A stretch of DNA of 47,562 nucleotides from Flavobacteriaceae bacterium (GCA_014239275.1 JAAZZF010000060.1:1-47562); one strand, 5' to 3'; numbered from the stretch's first letter, positions 1-13,144 are shown. A program made the numbers and translations. Notes: generated from the sequence alone by a model not told the origin.

Positions 1-2
1 AG

Positions 3-200
3 CCAGAACCTGAGCCGGAGCCAGAACCTGAGCCAGAGCCAGAACCTGAGCCTGAGCCTGAGCCAGAACCTGAGCCGGAGCCAGAACCTGAGCCTGAGCC
101 AGAACCTGAGCCGGAGCCAGAACCTGAGCCAGAGCCAGAACCTGAGCCTGAGCCTGAGCCAGAACCTGAGCCTGAGCCAGAACCAGAGCCTGAGCCTGAG
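3..200 (+). repeat. Tandem repeat (CCNGAR)33 coding for (Pro-Glu)33, organised in 18/24-bp higher-order units
   Basis: Read directly: units CCAGAACCTGAGCCNGAG (18 bp) with 24-bp variants. Bases 3-62 are identical to 99-158. The repeat continues past the left window edge. Confidence 0.97.
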
Positions 201-1181
201 CCAGAAGAGGAAAGTCCTGTTATTAAGAAGAAATCGTTTTTTAGTAGTCTTTTTACAAAAGAGAAAAAAGAATCACTAAATAAGGGTTTAAAAAAGACTA
301 GTACTTCATTTTTTAGTAAAATTTCAAAAGTAATTATAGGTAAAAGTAAGGTTGATGATCAAATTTTAGATGATCTTGAAGAAGTTTTGATTTCTTCTGA
401 TGTTGGAGTTAAAACTACTTTAAAGATTATTGATAAAATTGAATTAAGAGTAGCTAAGGATAAGTATATTAATACAGATGAACTTGATTCTATTTTAAAG
501 GAGGAAATTATAGATATCATAGATTCTTCTGAAGAAGAAAATCAATTTAGTATTTCAGATAACAGACCACATGTTATTTTAGTGGTTGGAGTTAATGGTG
601 TTGGAAAAACTACTTCAATTGGTAAAATGGCACATCATTATAAATCTATGGGTTTAAAAGTCGTTATTGGAGCTGCTGACACATTTAGAGCTGCAGCAAT
701 TGAGCAACTAGAAATATGGGCCAATAGGGTTGAAGTAGATTTAATAAAGCAGGAAATGGGAAGTGACCCTGCTTCTGTTGCTTATGATACTTTAGATTCA
801 GCTATCAATAAGAAAGCAGATGTTGTATTAATAGATACTGCTGGTAGACTCCATAATAAAACTAATTTAATGAATGAGTTAAGTAAAATTAGAAGGGTTT
901 TACAAAAGAAAAATGTTGAAGCACCTCAAGAAGTGCTTTTAGTTATTGATGGTTCAACGGGTCAAAACGCTTTTGAGCAGGCACAACAATTTACAAATGT
1001 AACTGAGATTACTTCTTTGGCTGTAACTAAATTAGATGGTACTGCAAAAGGTGGTGTAGTCTTAGGAATTTCAGATCAATTTAAAATTCCTATAAAGTTT
1101 ATTGGAATTGGAGAAGGCTTAGATGATTTGCAATTATTTGACAGAAAAGAATTTGTTGACTCATTTTTTAATAAATCATAA
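3..1181 (+). CDS. ftsY: Signal recognition particle receptor FtsY (5' truncated by window edge), with long N-terminal Pro-Glu repeat
   Basis: SRP GTPase NG domain: [15 protein letters not shown] (P-loop), [28 protein letters not shown]. The frame is open from base 3 through the PE repeat into the listed ORF at 387; the 387 TTG start is an artefact of the ORF caller. Confidence 0.96.
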   Translation, partial: PEPEPEPEPEPEPEPEPEPEPEPEPEPEPEPEPEPEPEPEPEPEPEPEPEPEPEPEPEPEPEPEPEPEEESPVIKKKSFFSSLFTKEKKESLNKGLKKTSTSFFSKISKVIIGKSKVDDQILDDLEEVLISSDVGVKTTLKIIDKIELRVAKDKYINTDELDSILKEEIIDIIDSSEEENQFSISDNRPHVILVVGVNGVGKTTSIGKMAHHYKSMGLKVVIGAADTFRAAAIEQLEIWANRVEVDLIKQEMGSDPASVAYDTLDSAINKKADVVLIDTAGRLHNKTNLMNELSKIRRVLQKKNVEAPQEVLLVIDGSTGQNAFEQAQQFTNVTEITSLAVTKLDGTAKGGVVLGISDQFKIPIKFIGIGEGLDDLQLFDRKEFVDSFFNKS

Positions 1182-2790
1182 TTTTTATAATAATTATCTG
1201 AAATCAATAGATTCAAATATCACTGGACATTTACCTTCAATTACACTTGATTATATTAATAATGAAAATCGAGTTATAGAATTTTATAACAGAAATAATA
1301 CTTTAGATAATTATTATGAGCAAATTATAGAGAAAAAAAATAATTATAATAATGATTATAGAAAATTATTGTTTGAGGTATTAAATAATAATTATCAAAA
1401 TGTCCCAAAAAACTTTATTCAATTAAAAGCTATAAAAGCATTAAAAAATCATAATACATTTACTGTTACTACAGGTCATCAGCTTAATTTGTTTACTGGG
1501 CCATTATATTTTTTTTATAAAATTATTGATACAATAAAGATTTGTAATGAATTAAAGTCTAAATATCCTAAAAATGAATTTTTACCTATTTATTGGATGG
1601 CTTCTGAAGATCACGATTTTAAAGAAATAAATTTTTTTAAAACAACCGATAAAAGGTTTGACTGGAATATATCTACAAAAGGCAAGGTTGGTGAATTAAA
1701 AACCTATTCACTAAAAACTTTATTTAATGAAATAAAAAATTTCTTTGGAAAAGAGAATATAAATTCAAAGAAACTATTAAAATTATTTAAAGAATCTTAT
1801 TTAAATAATAATAAACTATCAAATGCAACTTTTAGTTTAGTTCATAGCTTATTTGGAAAATATGGTCTTTTAATTTTAAATCCTGATGATGTAAAACTTA
1901 AAAAAATTATTTGTAATGATATTATAGATGAAATAAAAAAACAAGATTGTTATAAAAGTGTTAAGGAAATAAATAAAAAATTAAGTGATATAAATATAAA
2001 GCCACAAGTAAACCCTAGAGAAATAAACCTATTTTATATAAAAAATAATTTACGCTCAAGAATTGAAAAAAAGAATTCTCAATACAATATTTTAGATACA
2101 AAAAAATCATTTTCCAAAATAGAGATTATAAATGAAATAAATAATTATCCAGAAAGATTTTCTCCTAATGTTTTATTAAGGCCTTTATATCAAGAAAAGA
2201 TTCTTCCTAATCTGGCTTATGTAGGTGGAGGAAGTGAAATTGCTTATTGGCTTCAACTAAAGTCGTTTTTTAATATAAAGAAAATCCCATTTCCAATTTT
2301 AAAGGTTAGAGATTCTGTTCTCATAGTTTCTAAAAAAAACATTGTAAAATGCAAAAAACTTAATATTGATATTATAGATTTATTTAGAAATTCTAATGAA
2401 CTAAATAACTTTTATTTAACTAAATTAAGTGAGATTAATTTGGATCTAACGCATTTGAAAGAAATAATAAGTCAGAACTTCATTAAACTTTATAAGTTGA
2501 GTGTTAAGACTGACAAATCATTTCTTGGAGCTTTGAAAGCACAAGAATCTAAACAGATAAAGGGATTAAACAATTTAGAAAAAAGATTATTAAAAGCTCA
2601 AAAGAAAAAATATAAGGATAAATTAAACAGGTTAAGTTTGATAAAAGAGGAATTGTTTCCAAATAATTCTTTACAAGAAAGAGAAATTAATTTTTCTGAA
2701 TTTTATCAAAATCATGGTGATAAATTAATTGATTGTTTATTTAAAAAAATATCCCCTTTTAATAATAAGTTTTTAGTTATTTCTTTATAA
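1123..2790 (+). CDS. bshC: Putative cysteine ligase BshC (bacillithiol biosynthesis)
   Basis: BshC-like motifs [52 protein letters not shown]. Start codon uncertain; any plausible start overlaps the ftsY end. Confidence 0.9.
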   Translation: MICNYLTEKNLLTHFLINHNFYNNYLKSIDSNITGHLPSITLDYINNENRVIEFYNRNNTLDNYYEQIIEKKNNYNNDYRKLLFEVLNNNYQNVPKNFIQLKAIKALKNHNTFTVTTGHQLNLFTGPLYFFYKIIDTIKICNELKSKYPKNEFLPIYWMASEDHDFKEINFFKTTDKRFDWNISTKGKVGELKTYSLKTLFNEIKNFFGKENINSKKLLKLFKESYLNNNKLSNATFSLVHSLFGKYGLLILNPDDVKLKKIICNDIIDEIKKQDCYKSVKEINKKLSDINIKPQVNPREINLFYIKNNLRSRIEKKNSQYNILDTKKSFSKIEIINEINNYPERFSPNVLLRPLYQEKILPNLAYVGGGSEIAYWLQLKSFFNIKKIPFPILKVRDSVLIVSKKNIVKCKKLNIDIIDLFRNSNELNNFYLTKLSEINLDLTHLKEIISQNFIKLYKLSVKTDKSFLGALKAQESKQIKGLNNLEKRLLKAQKKKYKDKLNRLSLIKEELFPNNSLQEREINFSEFYQNHGDKLIDCLFKKISPFNNKFLVISL

Positions 2791-2830
2791 AAAATAGTCG
2801 TTATATATTGTTTTAATATTAATTTTGAAT

Positions 2831-4360
2831 ATGGATGAAAAAGTATTAATTATAGACTTTGGTTCTCAATACACTCAGTTAATTGCTAGACGAATTAGAG
2901 AGCTTTTTATTTATTGTGAAATTCACCCATATAATAATTTAGATATTGACCTTGATTCTTTTAAAGCTGTCATACTTTCCGGCTCTCCCTTTTCTGTAAG
3001 ATCTGAAGATGCATTACGATTTGATTTATCTAAAATAAAAGGAAAAAAACCTTTATTGGGTGTATGTTATGGAGCCCAATATATTGCGCATTTTGAAGGA
3101 GGAAAAGTAATAGCATCAAATAAAAGAGAATATGGCCGCGCTAGCTTAAGTTCAATCGATCATAGTAATTTACTTTTTAAAAATGTAGAAGTCAATACTC
3201 AGGTTTGGATGAGTCATAGTGATACTATAGAGAACTTGCCTACGAATGGTAAATGCATAGCAAGTACTAATGATGTAAAAAATGCTGCTTATTCAATTGA
3301 GGATGAGATGGTCTATGGTATCCAATTTCATCCGGAGGTTTATCATACCAAAAAAGGCAAAGAAATTCTTAAAAACTTTTTGATTAATATTTCAAAAGTA
3401 AAGCCTGATTGGACGCCTGATTCTTTTTCAAATAGGACAATTTCAGAAATTAAAGAATTGGTTGGTGAAGAAAAAGTTATTTTAGGATTATCTGGCGGAG
3501 TTGATTCAACTGTTGCAGCTATTCTTTTACATAAAGCAATTGGAAAAAATTTGCACTGCATTTTTGTAAATAATGGCTTATTGAGAAAAAATGAATTTTC
3601 AGATGTTTTAAATCAATATAAAGGGATGGGTTTGAATGTTAAGGGTGTAGATGCTTCAGACTATTTTATAGATATTTTATCTGAAGTTATAGATCCAGAG
3701 CAAAAGAGAAAAATTATTGGAAAAGCTTTTATAGAAGTTTTTAATAAAGAGTCAAAACTTATTGATGATGCTAAATGGTTGGCTCAAGGAACAATTTATC
3801 CTGATGTAATTGAATCTATTTCAGTCAAAGGACCCTCAGCAACAATAAAATCTCACCATAATGTTGGTGGATTACCTGATTTTATGAAACTTTCTGTTAT
3901 TGAACCACTTAAGATGTTATTTAAAGATGAGGTAAGAAGGGTTGGGGCTTCATTAAAAATAGACTCTAATCTTCTAAAAAGACATCCATTTCCTGGTCCT
4001 GGATTAGCAATTAGAATTTTAGGAAACATTACAAGAGAAAAAATTAGAATACTTCAAGAAGTAGATGCAATATTTGTTGAAGGATTGAAAAATAATAATT
4101 TATATGATAAAGTTTGGCAAGCTGGAGCAATGCTTCTTTCAGTAAAAAGTGTTGGAGTTATGGGTGATGAAAGAACTTATGAAGATTGTGTAGCCTTAAG
4201 AGCTGTTGAATCTACAGATGGAATGACGGCAGATTGGGTGAATCTTCCTTATGAATTTCTGCAAAATGTTTCCAATAAGATAATTAACAATGTAAAGGGT
4301 ATTAACAGGGTTGTTTATGACATAAGTTCTAAACCCCCAGCAACAATTGAATGGGAATGA
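2831..4360 (+). CDS. guaA: GMP synthase (glutamine-hydrolysing)
   Basis: GATase class I ([19 protein letters not shown]) plus ATP-PPase SGGVDS and C-terminal [14 protein letters not shown] at 2831 preferred over the TTG at 2825. Confidence 0.98.
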   Translation: MDEKVLIIDFGSQYTQLIARRIRELFIYCEIHPYNNLDIDLDSFKAVILSGSPFSVRSEDALRFDLSKIKGKKPLLGVCYGAQYIAHFEGGKVIASNKREYGRASLSSIDHSNLLFKNVEVNTQVWMSHSDTIENLPTNGKCIASTNDVKNAAYSIEDEMVYGIQFHPEVYHTKKGKEILKNFLINISKVKPDWTPDSFSNRTISEIKELVGEEKVILGLSGGVDSTVAAILLHKAIGKNLHCIFVNNGLLRKNEFSDVLNQYKGMGLNVKGVDASDYFIDILSEVIDPEQKRKIIGKAFIEVFNKESKLIDDAKWLAQGTIYPDVIESISVKGPSATIKSHHNVGGLPDFMKLSVIEPLKMLFKDEVRRVGASLKIDSNLLKRHPFPGPGLAIRILGNITREKIRILQEVDAIFVEGLKNNNLYDKVWQAGAMLLSVKSVGVMGDERTYEDCVALRAVESTDGMTADWVNLPYEFLQNVSNKIINNVKGINRVVYDISSKPPATIEWE

Positions 4361-5787
4361 TTAGAAGATTAAAAATATTATTTCTTCTATTTCCTTTGAT
4401 TTTAAATTCTCAGGAGACTAATAAAGATAGATCAAGTTCCTTTGTAATTGATACTATAATCCATAAGGTTAAAAGAAAACAAACACTTTATACGATTTCT
4501 AAAATTTATAAAATTTCAATTCAAGAAATAAAAAGTTACAATCCTAAAGTGAAACGTAATAAACTGTCTCGAAAAATGGAACTTATTATTCCAATTAAAA
4601 GAAATATAAAATTAGAGCCCATAATATTAGAAAAAAAAATAGATTCAATAAATTATTTAATGCCAAAAATTCTAAATATTAATTTGATAGACAGTGCATT
4701 TAATAAAAAGTTTATAAAGATTGCTATTCTTGCCCCATTTAAATTAAATGAAATTGAGTTAGATTCTATTGAAAATTCAAAAAAATATTTAAAGAATTTA
4801 AACTTAACTAGTATTTCTTTGGATTTTTATAGTGGAGCAATTATGGCCTTTAATAAAGTTAAAGATTATGGATTAGATTTAGAAGTAAAAATATTAGATA
4901 CTGAAAATGACTTTGTTTCAATTTATAATTTATTATCACAAAATAAATTTGAAGATTTTGATTTTGTAATAGGCCCTTTGATTCCTCGAAATATTAATCA
5001 AGTTTCAAGAAGTATTGTAAAATCAAAAACCCCGTTAATTTCACCTTTAAGTTCTAATGAAATTGAAATTAATCAAAATGTGATACAATCTATGCCATCC
5101 AAATTAATTCAAAGAAAAAGAATGCTTAAATATATTGACTCATTAATTGATGGAGAACCCGATCCATGTGTTATGATTATTTATGATAATAAAAATATGG
5201 ATGTTAAAAAGCAGTTAATGAGTAGATTTCCTTATGCAGAATTAATAAATACAGATGAAACTAATGGACTTGTTGACCCTGAAATTACAGATTCTTTATT
5301 GGTTTCAAGTAAAAACAATTTTGTTTTTTTAGAGTCTGAAAATTTGAATGTTATAACTAGTGTTTCTTCATTGTTAAACTCTCAAATTTCTAAAGAAAGA
5401 AGTATTTCAATGATGACTACATTTAGATCAGATGTATATGAAAATGAAAATATTTCTTTTGAACATTTGGGTAATTTAAATTTTACTTATCCAAGTTACT
5501 ATATGCCTGTTTATGATAATGAAAAAATTAATTTGTTTAATAATTTATATTTAGAAGAATTTGGAAAACGACCTAATAAAATAGCTATAAGGGGACATGA
5601 TATTACACTTGATTTAATACTAAGAGTAGCAAATAGAAGGAGGTTCGTTAAATCTATTGAAATCGGAGAAACTGAATATTTACAAAACAAGTTTAATTAT
5701 TTACCAAAAAACAAAGGCTATATTAATAGATCTATTTATTTAATTAAACATGAAAAATTAAATATTATTAAATTAAATGATGATTAA
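4351..5787 (+). CDS. LysM domain protein with C-terminal periplasmic-binding-protein (type 1)-like domain
   Basis: N-terminal hydrophobic signal; LysM-like [28 protein letters not shown]; then [10 protein letters not shown]...[32 protein letters not shown], typical of PBP1-like receptor folds. Confidence 0.8.
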   Translation: MGMIRRLKILFLLFPLILNSQETNKDRSSSFVIDTIIHKVKRKQTLYTISKIYKISIQEIKSYNPKVKRNKLSRKMELIIPIKRNIKLEPIILEKKIDSINYLMPKILNINLIDSAFNKKFIKIAILAPFKLNEIELDSIENSKKYLKNLNLTSISLDFYSGAIMAFNKVKDYGLDLEVKILDTENDFVSIYNLLSQNKFEDFDFVIGPLIPRNINQVSRSIVKSKTPLISPLSSNEIEINQNVIQSMPSKLIQRKRMLKYIDSLIDGEPDPCVMIIYDNKNMDVKKQLMSRFPYAELINTDETNGLVDPEITDSLLVSSKNNFVFLESENLNVITSVSSLLNSQISKERSISMMTTFRSDVYENENISFEHLGNLNFTYPSYYMPVYDNEKINLFNNLYLEEFGKRPNKIAIRGHDITLDLILRVANRRRFVKSIEIGETEYLQNKFNYLPKNKGYINRSIYLIKHEKLNIIKLNDD

Positions 5788-5898
5788 TAAAGTTTTTACC
5801 AAGAAAAATTGCTCATACTCTATTTTATTTCCATTTAAATAGAATCTCTTTCTTATTTCTTTTTGTATTTTTGGAACCTTAAAGAAATTGTTGAATAA

Positions 5899-7521
<1,623 letters not shown>

Positions 7522-7525
7522 TAAA

Positions 7526-9367
7526 ATGGAAGAAAATAAAATTGATCCTTATCAAATTTTAGGTTTTGTCTTACTTATGGCTGCTTTTGTTTGGTATATT
7601 TATACTATCCCAGAACCAGAACAGAGAATTATTGAAAACAGTAAAGAAAATTTAGAAATTTCAGTTCAATCAGATGATTCTAGTTTAGATTCAGAAAATA
7701 AGATATCTAAAGGATTAAATTTAAATGATGAAAATTCTAAGCCTTTTGTAGGTTCTGAAAATAAATCTAAAATTAAGTTTGATGATGTAGTACTAGAAAA
7801 TGATGATTTGATTCTTAAGTTTAGTTCAAAAGGAGGTTTATTAACTGAAGCATTATTAAAAAACTTTACTGATTTTAGGGGAGACCCTTTGTACATGATT
7901 AAGGATGGAAATCAAAATATTAATTTGAACTTCTATTCATTAAATGGCCAATTAATTAATACTTCTAATTATGATTTTCAACCAGTTGTAGATAAAAATT
8001 ATGATGGGACAAAATTAAGTATGATTTTATCTATTTCAGAAAATCAATTTTTAAATTTTGAATATACTCTTCCGAAAAATGGTTTTATGATAAATTTTTC
8101 TATTAAATCTTCCGGATTTAGAAATGTAATAGATAATCAAAGGACTATCCAATTAAACTGGGATTTAAAAGTTTTAAGACAAGCGAAAAGTGTTGAGTAT
8201 GAAAACAGATATAGTCAATTATATTATCAATATGAAGGGGATGAAACCGATTATTTAAGTTCATACAGTGATAGCGATAAAACTGAAAATTCTGTCTCAT
8301 GGATTTCATATGGACAACACTTTTTTAATAGTATTCTTGTTTTAAATAATCCAACTGATGAAGTTGTTTTCGAATCAAAGAAGCTTTTTGAAGATGAGGG
8401 TAAAGATGTGTTATTTACTAAAAATTATATTTCTTCAATTCCATTAGTTTTAGATAACTCAGAATTTAATTCTAAAATGAATTTATATATTGGTCCAAAT
8501 GATTATGATATTCTAAAGAATTATGATGATAATATTTATGAATCTATATATTTTGGTTGGGGAATATTTGGATGGATTAATAGGTTTATATACTTTCCTT
8601 TATTTGGTTTCTTGAGTAAATATTTTTCAGCTGGTTTGGCAGTAATTTTTATGACAATTATTACTAGACTAGCAATGTCACCTGTTACATATAAAACATA
8701 TGTCTCTCAAGCTAGGATGAAAGTATTAAAGCCTGAAATAGCTGAACTAAATGAAAAATATAAAAATGATGCAGCAAAAAAACAACAAGAAACAATGAAG
8801 CTTTATAATAAAGCGGGTGCAAATCCTCTTTTAGGATGTGTTCCAGCATTATTTCAATTGCCTGTTTTTTATGCGTTATTCTGTTTTTTCCCAATTGCCT
8901 TTCCTTTAAGAGGAAAATCATTTCTTTGGGCTGACGATCTTTCTTCATATGATGTAATTGCTGAACTTCCTTTCAGTATTCCTTGGTATGGTGATCACGT
9001 AAGTTTACTTCCAATTTTAGCTTCAATTGCAATTTTTTTCTATACTATGATGTCTTCAGGAGCTCAGATGCAATCCTCTCAACCAGGTATGCCTAATATG
9101 AAGTTTATAATGTATCTAATGCCTGTAATGATGCTATTCTTTTTTAATAATTATGCAAGTGCATTTAGTTTATATTATTTTGTTTCCAATATCATAACTA
9201 TTATGTTAATGCTCATGATAAAGCATTTTATTATTGATGAAGAAAAAATACATCTTCAAATTCAAGAAAATAAAAAGAAGCCTACTACTCAAAACAGGTT
9301 TCAAAGGAAGATGCAAGAAATGATGGATAAAGCTGAAGAACAAAGAAAATTACAAAATAGAAAGTAG
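7526..9367 (+). CDS. yidC: Membrane protein insertase YidC
   Basis: N-terminal TM, periplasmic domain, conserved core WGIFGWINRFIYFPLFGFLS...ITRLAMSPVTYKTYVSQARMKVLKPEI. Confidence 0.96.
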   Translation: MEENKIDPYQILGFVLLMAAFVWYIYTIPEPEQRIIENSKENLEISVQSDDSSLDSENKISKGLNLNDENSKPFVGSENKSKIKFDDVVLENDDLILKFSSKGGLLTEALLKNFTDFRGDPLYMIKDGNQNINLNFYSLNGQLINTSNYDFQPVVDKNYDGTKLSMILSISENQFLNFEYTLPKNGFMINFSIKSSGFRNVIDNQRTIQLNWDLKVLRQAKSVEYENRYSQLYYQYEGDETDYLSSYSDSDKTENSVSWISYGQHFFNSILVLNNPTDEVVFESKKLFEDEGKDVLFTKNYISSIPLVLDNSEFNSKMNLYIGPNDYDILKNYDDNIYESIYFGWGIFGWINRFIYFPLFGFLSKYFSAGLAVIFMTIITRLAMSPVTYKTYVSQARMKVLKPEIAELNEKYKNDAAKKQQETMKLYNKAGANPLLGCVPALFQLPVFYALFCFFPIAFPLRGKSFLWADDLSSYDVIAELPFSIPWYGDHVSLLPILASIAIFFYTMMSSGAQMQSSQPGMPNMKFIMYLMPVMMLFFFNNYASAFSLYYFVSNIITIMLMLMIKHFIIDEEKIHLQIQENKKKPTTQNRFQRKMQEMMDKAEEQRKLQNRK

Positions 9368-9390
9368 TTTTTTAGTAAATTTAATTAATC

Positions 9391-10575
9391 ATGTCTAATA
9401 AAAAAATACGTGTAGTAATTGCGCTATCAGGCGGCGTAGATTCAAGTGTTGCAGCTCATCTTCTAGTTGAACAAGGTTACGATGTTATTGGTATTTTTAT
9501 GAAAAATTGGCATGATCAATCAGTAACTATTTCGAAGGAATGTCCTTGGCTTGAAGATAGTTATGATGCCATGTTAGTTAGTGAAAAACTTTCTATTCCT
9601 TTTCAAACAGTGGACTTAAGCATTGAATATCAAAAGAGAATAGTTGATTATATGTTTGATGAATATGAAAAGGGAAATACCCCTAATCCAGATATTCTTT
9701 GTAATAGGGAAATTAAGTTTGATATATTTTTAAAAATTGCTTTAAAGCTGGGCGCAGATTTTATAGCTACTGGCCATTATTGTAGAGTTAAAAAAAATAA
9801 TAATATATATAGTTTACTAATGGGTTTAGATAAAAACAAAGATCAATCTTATTTTTTATGTCAACTATCTCAGAATCAATTAAGTAAAACTTTATTTCCG
9901 ATTGGTAACTTAACCAAAAAAGAAGTTAGGATAATTGCTAAAAAACAAAAACTAGTTACGGCAGAAAAGAAAGATTCTCAAGGTCTGTGTTTTATTGGAA
10001 AAGTTAAATTGCCAGATTTTCTTCAGCAAAAACTAAAACCAAAAAAAGGGAAAATAATTAAAATCTCTCTTGATAATAATAAACATTTAAAACATGATAT
10101 TAATGATTTATCATATGAAAATTTATATAAAATTTCTAGACCCTTTGACTATGAATATGAAGATGGAGAATATATAGGGGATCATAATGGAGCTCATTTC
10201 TTTACAATTGGACAAAGAAAAGGTTTAGCAGTTGGAGGAACAAAAAATCCTTTATTTGTTTTAAAAACAGATGTCATTAATAATATAATTTATGTTGGAG
10301 AAGGGAAAAATCACCCAGGTTTATTTAGAAATGTTCTTTTTATAAAAAAAGAAGATTTGCACCTTTTGAGAAAAGATAAATTTATTGATAAAAGAAAAAG
10401 TTTTAATATAAAAGCAAGAATAAGATATCGTCAGCCACTACAAAGTGCTTTATTGATTTTTATCAATAATGGAGCTTTTTTAGTTTTTAAAAAAAAACAA
10501 TCTGCAATAACAAAGGGGCAGTTTGCTGTGTGGTATAATGGTAAAGAGCTACTTGGTTCAGGTGTTATTTCTTGA
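9391..10575 (+). CDS. mnmA: tRNA 2-thiouridine(34) synthase MnmA
   Basis: [64 protein letters not shown]. Confidence 0.96.
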   Translation: MSNKKIRVVIALSGGVDSSVAAHLLVEQGYDVIGIFMKNWHDQSVTISKECPWLEDSYDAMLVSEKLSIPFQTVDLSIEYQKRIVDYMFDEYEKGNTPNPDILCNREIKFDIFLKIALKLGADFIATGHYCRVKKNNNIYSLLMGLDKNKDQSYFLCQLSQNQLSKTLFPIGNLTKKEVRIIAKKQKLVTAEKKDSQGLCFIGKVKLPDFLQQKLKPKKGKIIKISLDNNKHLKHDINDLSYENLYKISRPFDYEYEDGEYIGDHNGAHFFTIGQRKGLAVGGTKNPLFVLKTDVINNIIYVGEGKNHPGLFRNVLFIKKEDLHLLRKDKFIDKRKSFNIKARIRYRQPLQSALLIFINNGAFLVFKKKQSAITKGQFAVWYNGKELLGSGVIS

Positions 10576-10582
10576 CAAGTTC

Positions 10583-11797
10583 TTATAATGTATTAAAATC
10601 TAATTCTACTTGATTCTTTATAAGATCTTCTATAGTTTCTCTTTTTCGTATCTCAATAAGTTTATTATTTATATATAATACTTCAGAGGGTTTGTATCTA
10701 GAATTGTAATTGCTTGCCATTGAAAAGCAGTATGCTCCTGCATTTTTAAAACATAAAACATCTCCTTCAGAAACTTTAGAAATCCTTCTGTTAGATGCAA
10801 AAGTATCTGTTTCGCAGATATATCCAACAACAGAATAGAACCTATGGGAATCATTTGGGTTGGAGATGTTTTCTATATAATGATTTGAACCATACATCAT
10901 AGGGCGAATAAAATGATTAAACCCAGAGTCTACTTGAGCAAAAACAGTTGAGGTTGTTTGTTTAATTGAATTAACTGAACATAAAAATTTTCCTGCTTCA
11001 CTAACCAGAAATTTACCTGGTTCAAAGGCTAGAGTTATTTCTTTTCCATAATCTTTACAAAATTTATTAAATCTTTTAGATAGTTTTACACCTAACTCTT
11101 CTATATTTGTTTCAGTGTCTGTTGGAGAATATGGAACTTTAAATCCGCTTCCAAAGTCAATAAATTCTAAATTTTTAAATTTTATTGCAGTTTCAAATAA
11201 TATCTCTGTAGCATGAATAAATACATCGATATCTAAAATATCACTTCCAGTATGCATATGAATTCCATTAACTTTTATATTGGTATTATTTACAATTCTA
11301 AGTAGAAGAGGTATTTGATGTATGCTTATTCCAAATTTAGAATCTATATGACCTACAGATATTTTGTTATTTCCTCCTGCCATTACATGTGGGTTAATTC
11401 TAATGCAAACAGGAGTTTCTGGATATAGGTTTCCAAACTGTTCTAAAATATTTAAATTGTCAATATTTATATTTACTCCCATTTTTGAAACCTCATAAAT
11501 TTCATCAATAGAAACACCATTTGGAGTATAAATAATTTTTTTAGGGGAATATCCAGCTCTAATACCAAGTATAACTTCTTGAATTGAAACAGTGTCAATG
11601 CCTGCTCCTAAAGTATTGATATATTTTAATATGGATAAGTTTGATAATGCTTTAACAGCGTAATTGATTTGTAATTTATTAACTAGCTTAAATGAGTTTT
11701 TAAGTCTGTAGTATTGACTTTTTATTTTTGTTGTATCATATACATATGAAGGGGTTCCAAATTTCTTCGCCACTTCCAGAAGTTTGCTTTTTTCCAT
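10583..11797 (-). CDS. lysA: Diaminopimelate decarboxylase
   Basis: PLP-III fold decarboxylase: FGTPSYVYD, INYAVKALSNLSILKYI, GIHMHTGSDI, FEPGKFLVSEAG, CETDTF. Confidence 0.94.
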   Translation of the reverse strand: MEKSKLLEVAKKFGTPSYVYDTTKIKSQYYRLKNSFKLVNKLQINYAVKALSNLSILKYINTLGAGIDTVSIQEVILGIRAGYSPKKIIYTPNGVSIDEIYEVSKMGVNINIDNLNILEQFGNLYPETPVCIRINPHVMAGGNNKISVGHIDSKFGISIHQIPLLLRIVNNTNIKVNGIHMHTGSDILDIDVFIHATEILFETAIKFKNLEFIDFGSGFKVPYSPTDTETNIEELGVKLSKRFNKFCKDYGKEITLAFEPGKFLVSEAGKFLCSVNSIKQTTSTVFAQVDSGFNHFIRPMMYGSNHYIENISNPNDSHRFYSVVGYICETDTFASNRRISKVSEGDVLCFKNAGAYCFSMASNYNSRYKPSEVLYINNKLIEIRKRETIEDLIKNQVELDFNTL

Positions 11798-11841
11798 CCG
11801 GCAAATATATATAATGTATGCTTTTGTTATAATAAAAAACA

Positions 11842-11882
11842 GTTATATTATGAAAATAAAACATTTTGTTATGAATATAACA
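11842..11882. promoter_or_regulatory. Cluster of TGTTAT/ATAACA inverted repeats in the lysA-sucC divergent intergenic region (putative operator)
   Basis: TGTTAT-GAAT-ATAACA at 11867-11882, and GTTATATT (11842-11849) paired with AATATAAC (11874-11881). Confidence 0.3.
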
Positions 11883-11909
11883 TTATAAAAGCAATAACTC
11901 ATCCTTATT

Positions 11910-11937
11910 TTGGTAATTGTTTGTTATTTTAGCTTTT
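11910..11937 (+). promoter_or_regulatory. Candidate Bacteroidota-type promoter for sucC (TTG-N17-TAGCTTTT)
   Basis: TTG at 11910-11912, TAGCTTTT at 11930-11937, ATG at 11950. Imperfect match to TTG-N17-23-TAnnTTTG. Confidence 0.35.
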
Positions 11938-11949
11938 CAAATTTAGTAT

Positions 11950-13140
11950 ATGAATTTGCACGAATTTCAAGGAAAAAAAATATTAGCAGAACACGGTGTT
12001 AATATTCAAAGGGGATGTATTTTATCTGATAAAAAGAATGTTTTAAAAGTAGCAGACCAGCTAATAAAAGAAACAGGTACAGGGTGGTTTATTGTAAAAG
12101 CTCAGATTCATGCAGGAGGAAGAGGTAAAGGAGGTGGAGTCAAAATTGCTAAAAGTATCGATGAATTAGAAGAAGTTGTTTCACAAATCCTAGGGATGCA
12201 TTTAGTAACTCCTCAAACTCCAAAAGAGGGTAAATTGGTTAATCAAGTTTTGATAGCTGAAGATGTATATTATCCAGGCGAATCTGATCCAGAAGAGTTT
12301 TATATTTCTATTTTATTAAATAGAGAAACAGGTAAAAATATGATTATGTATTCTACAGAGGGCGGAATGGATATAGAATCTGTAGCAGAAAAAAATCCTG
12401 AATTAATTTTTTATGAGGATATAGATCCATTGATTGGTATTGTTCCTTTTCAATCTAGAAAAATTGCATTTAATTTAGGTTTATCTGGTCAAGCTTTTAA
12501 AGGAATGGTTAAATTCATTACTATGCTTTATAAATCATATGTGTCTTCAGATGCATCGCTTTTTGAAATTAATCCTGTTTTAAAAACTTCTGACAATAAA
12601 ATTATGGCTGTTGACGCTAAGGTTACTCTAGATGACAATTCATTATTTAGGCATAAAGAATATGAATCTTGGCGAGATCTTAAGGAAGAAAATCCTGTAG
12701 AAATTGAAGCTAGGTCGGTAGGTTTAAATTATGTGGATTTAGATGGCAATGTTGGCTGTATGGTTAATGGGGCTGGCTTAGCAATGGCAACTATGGATTT
12801 AATTAAGCAATCTGGAGGAGAGCCAGCAAATTTCTTAGATGTTGGAGGAACAGCTGATGCAAAAAGAGTTGAAACGGCTTTTAGATTAATATTAAAAGAC
12901 ATAAATGTAAAAGCAATTTTAGTTAATATTTTTGGAGGTATAGTTAGATGTGATAGGGTTGCTAAAGGAATTATAGATGCATTTAATAATATGGGTAGCT
13001 CTATTAATGTTCCAATAATTGTTAGGCTTCAGGGTACTAATGCACAGATAGCTAAAAATATTATTGATAATTGTGGGTTTAAGGTTTACAGTGCTATAGA
13101 GTTTCAAGAAGCAGCAGATAAAATACAAGAACTTATCTAA
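11950..13140 (+). CDS. sucC: ADP-forming succinyl-CoA ligase (synthetase) subunit beta
   Basis: MNLHEFQGKKILAEHGV, KAQIHAGGRGKGGGVK, GCMVNGAGLAMATMDLIKQSGGEPANFLDVGG, NIFGGIVRCDRVAKGI. Confidence 0.98.
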   Translation: MNLHEFQGKKILAEHGVNIQRGCILSDKKNVLKVADQLIKETGTGWFIVKAQIHAGGRGKGGGVKIAKSIDELEEVVSQILGMHLVTPQTPKEGKLVNQVLIAEDVYYPGESDPEEFYISILLNRETGKNMIMYSTEGGMDIESVAEKNPELIFYEDIDPLIGIVPFQSRKIAFNLGLSGQAFKGMVKFITMLYKSYVSSDASLFEINPVLKTSDNKIMAVDAKVTLDDNSLFRHKEYESWRDLKEENPVEIEARSVGLNYVDLDGNVGCMVNGAGLAMATMDLIKQSGGEPANFLDVGGTADAKRVETAFRLILKDINVKAILVNIFGGIVRCDRVAKGIIDAFNNMGSSINVPIIVRLQGTNAQIAKNIIDNCGFKVYSAIEFQEAADKIQELI

Positions 13141-13144
13141 TAAG

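Noticed and set aside
3-200. Repeat array as a CRISPR or non-coding satellite
   Set aside because: There are no unique spacers; the units are hexamer-based and stay in frame with the downstream FtsY NG domain.
3343-3561. Other short antisense ORFs (e.g. 3343-3561, 6873-7064, 7666-7896, 8712-8948, 12919-13128, 19277-19468, 22694-22879, 30343-30537, 32676-32867, 33136-33354), plus the same-strand out-of-frame ORF 10669-10854
   Set aside because: All overlap well-supported genes and show no domain signal.
5866-5873. TATTTTTG upstream of pyrG as a confident promoter
   Set aside because: No TTG -33 element at 17-23 nt spacing; left uncalled because such AT-rich octamers are common here.
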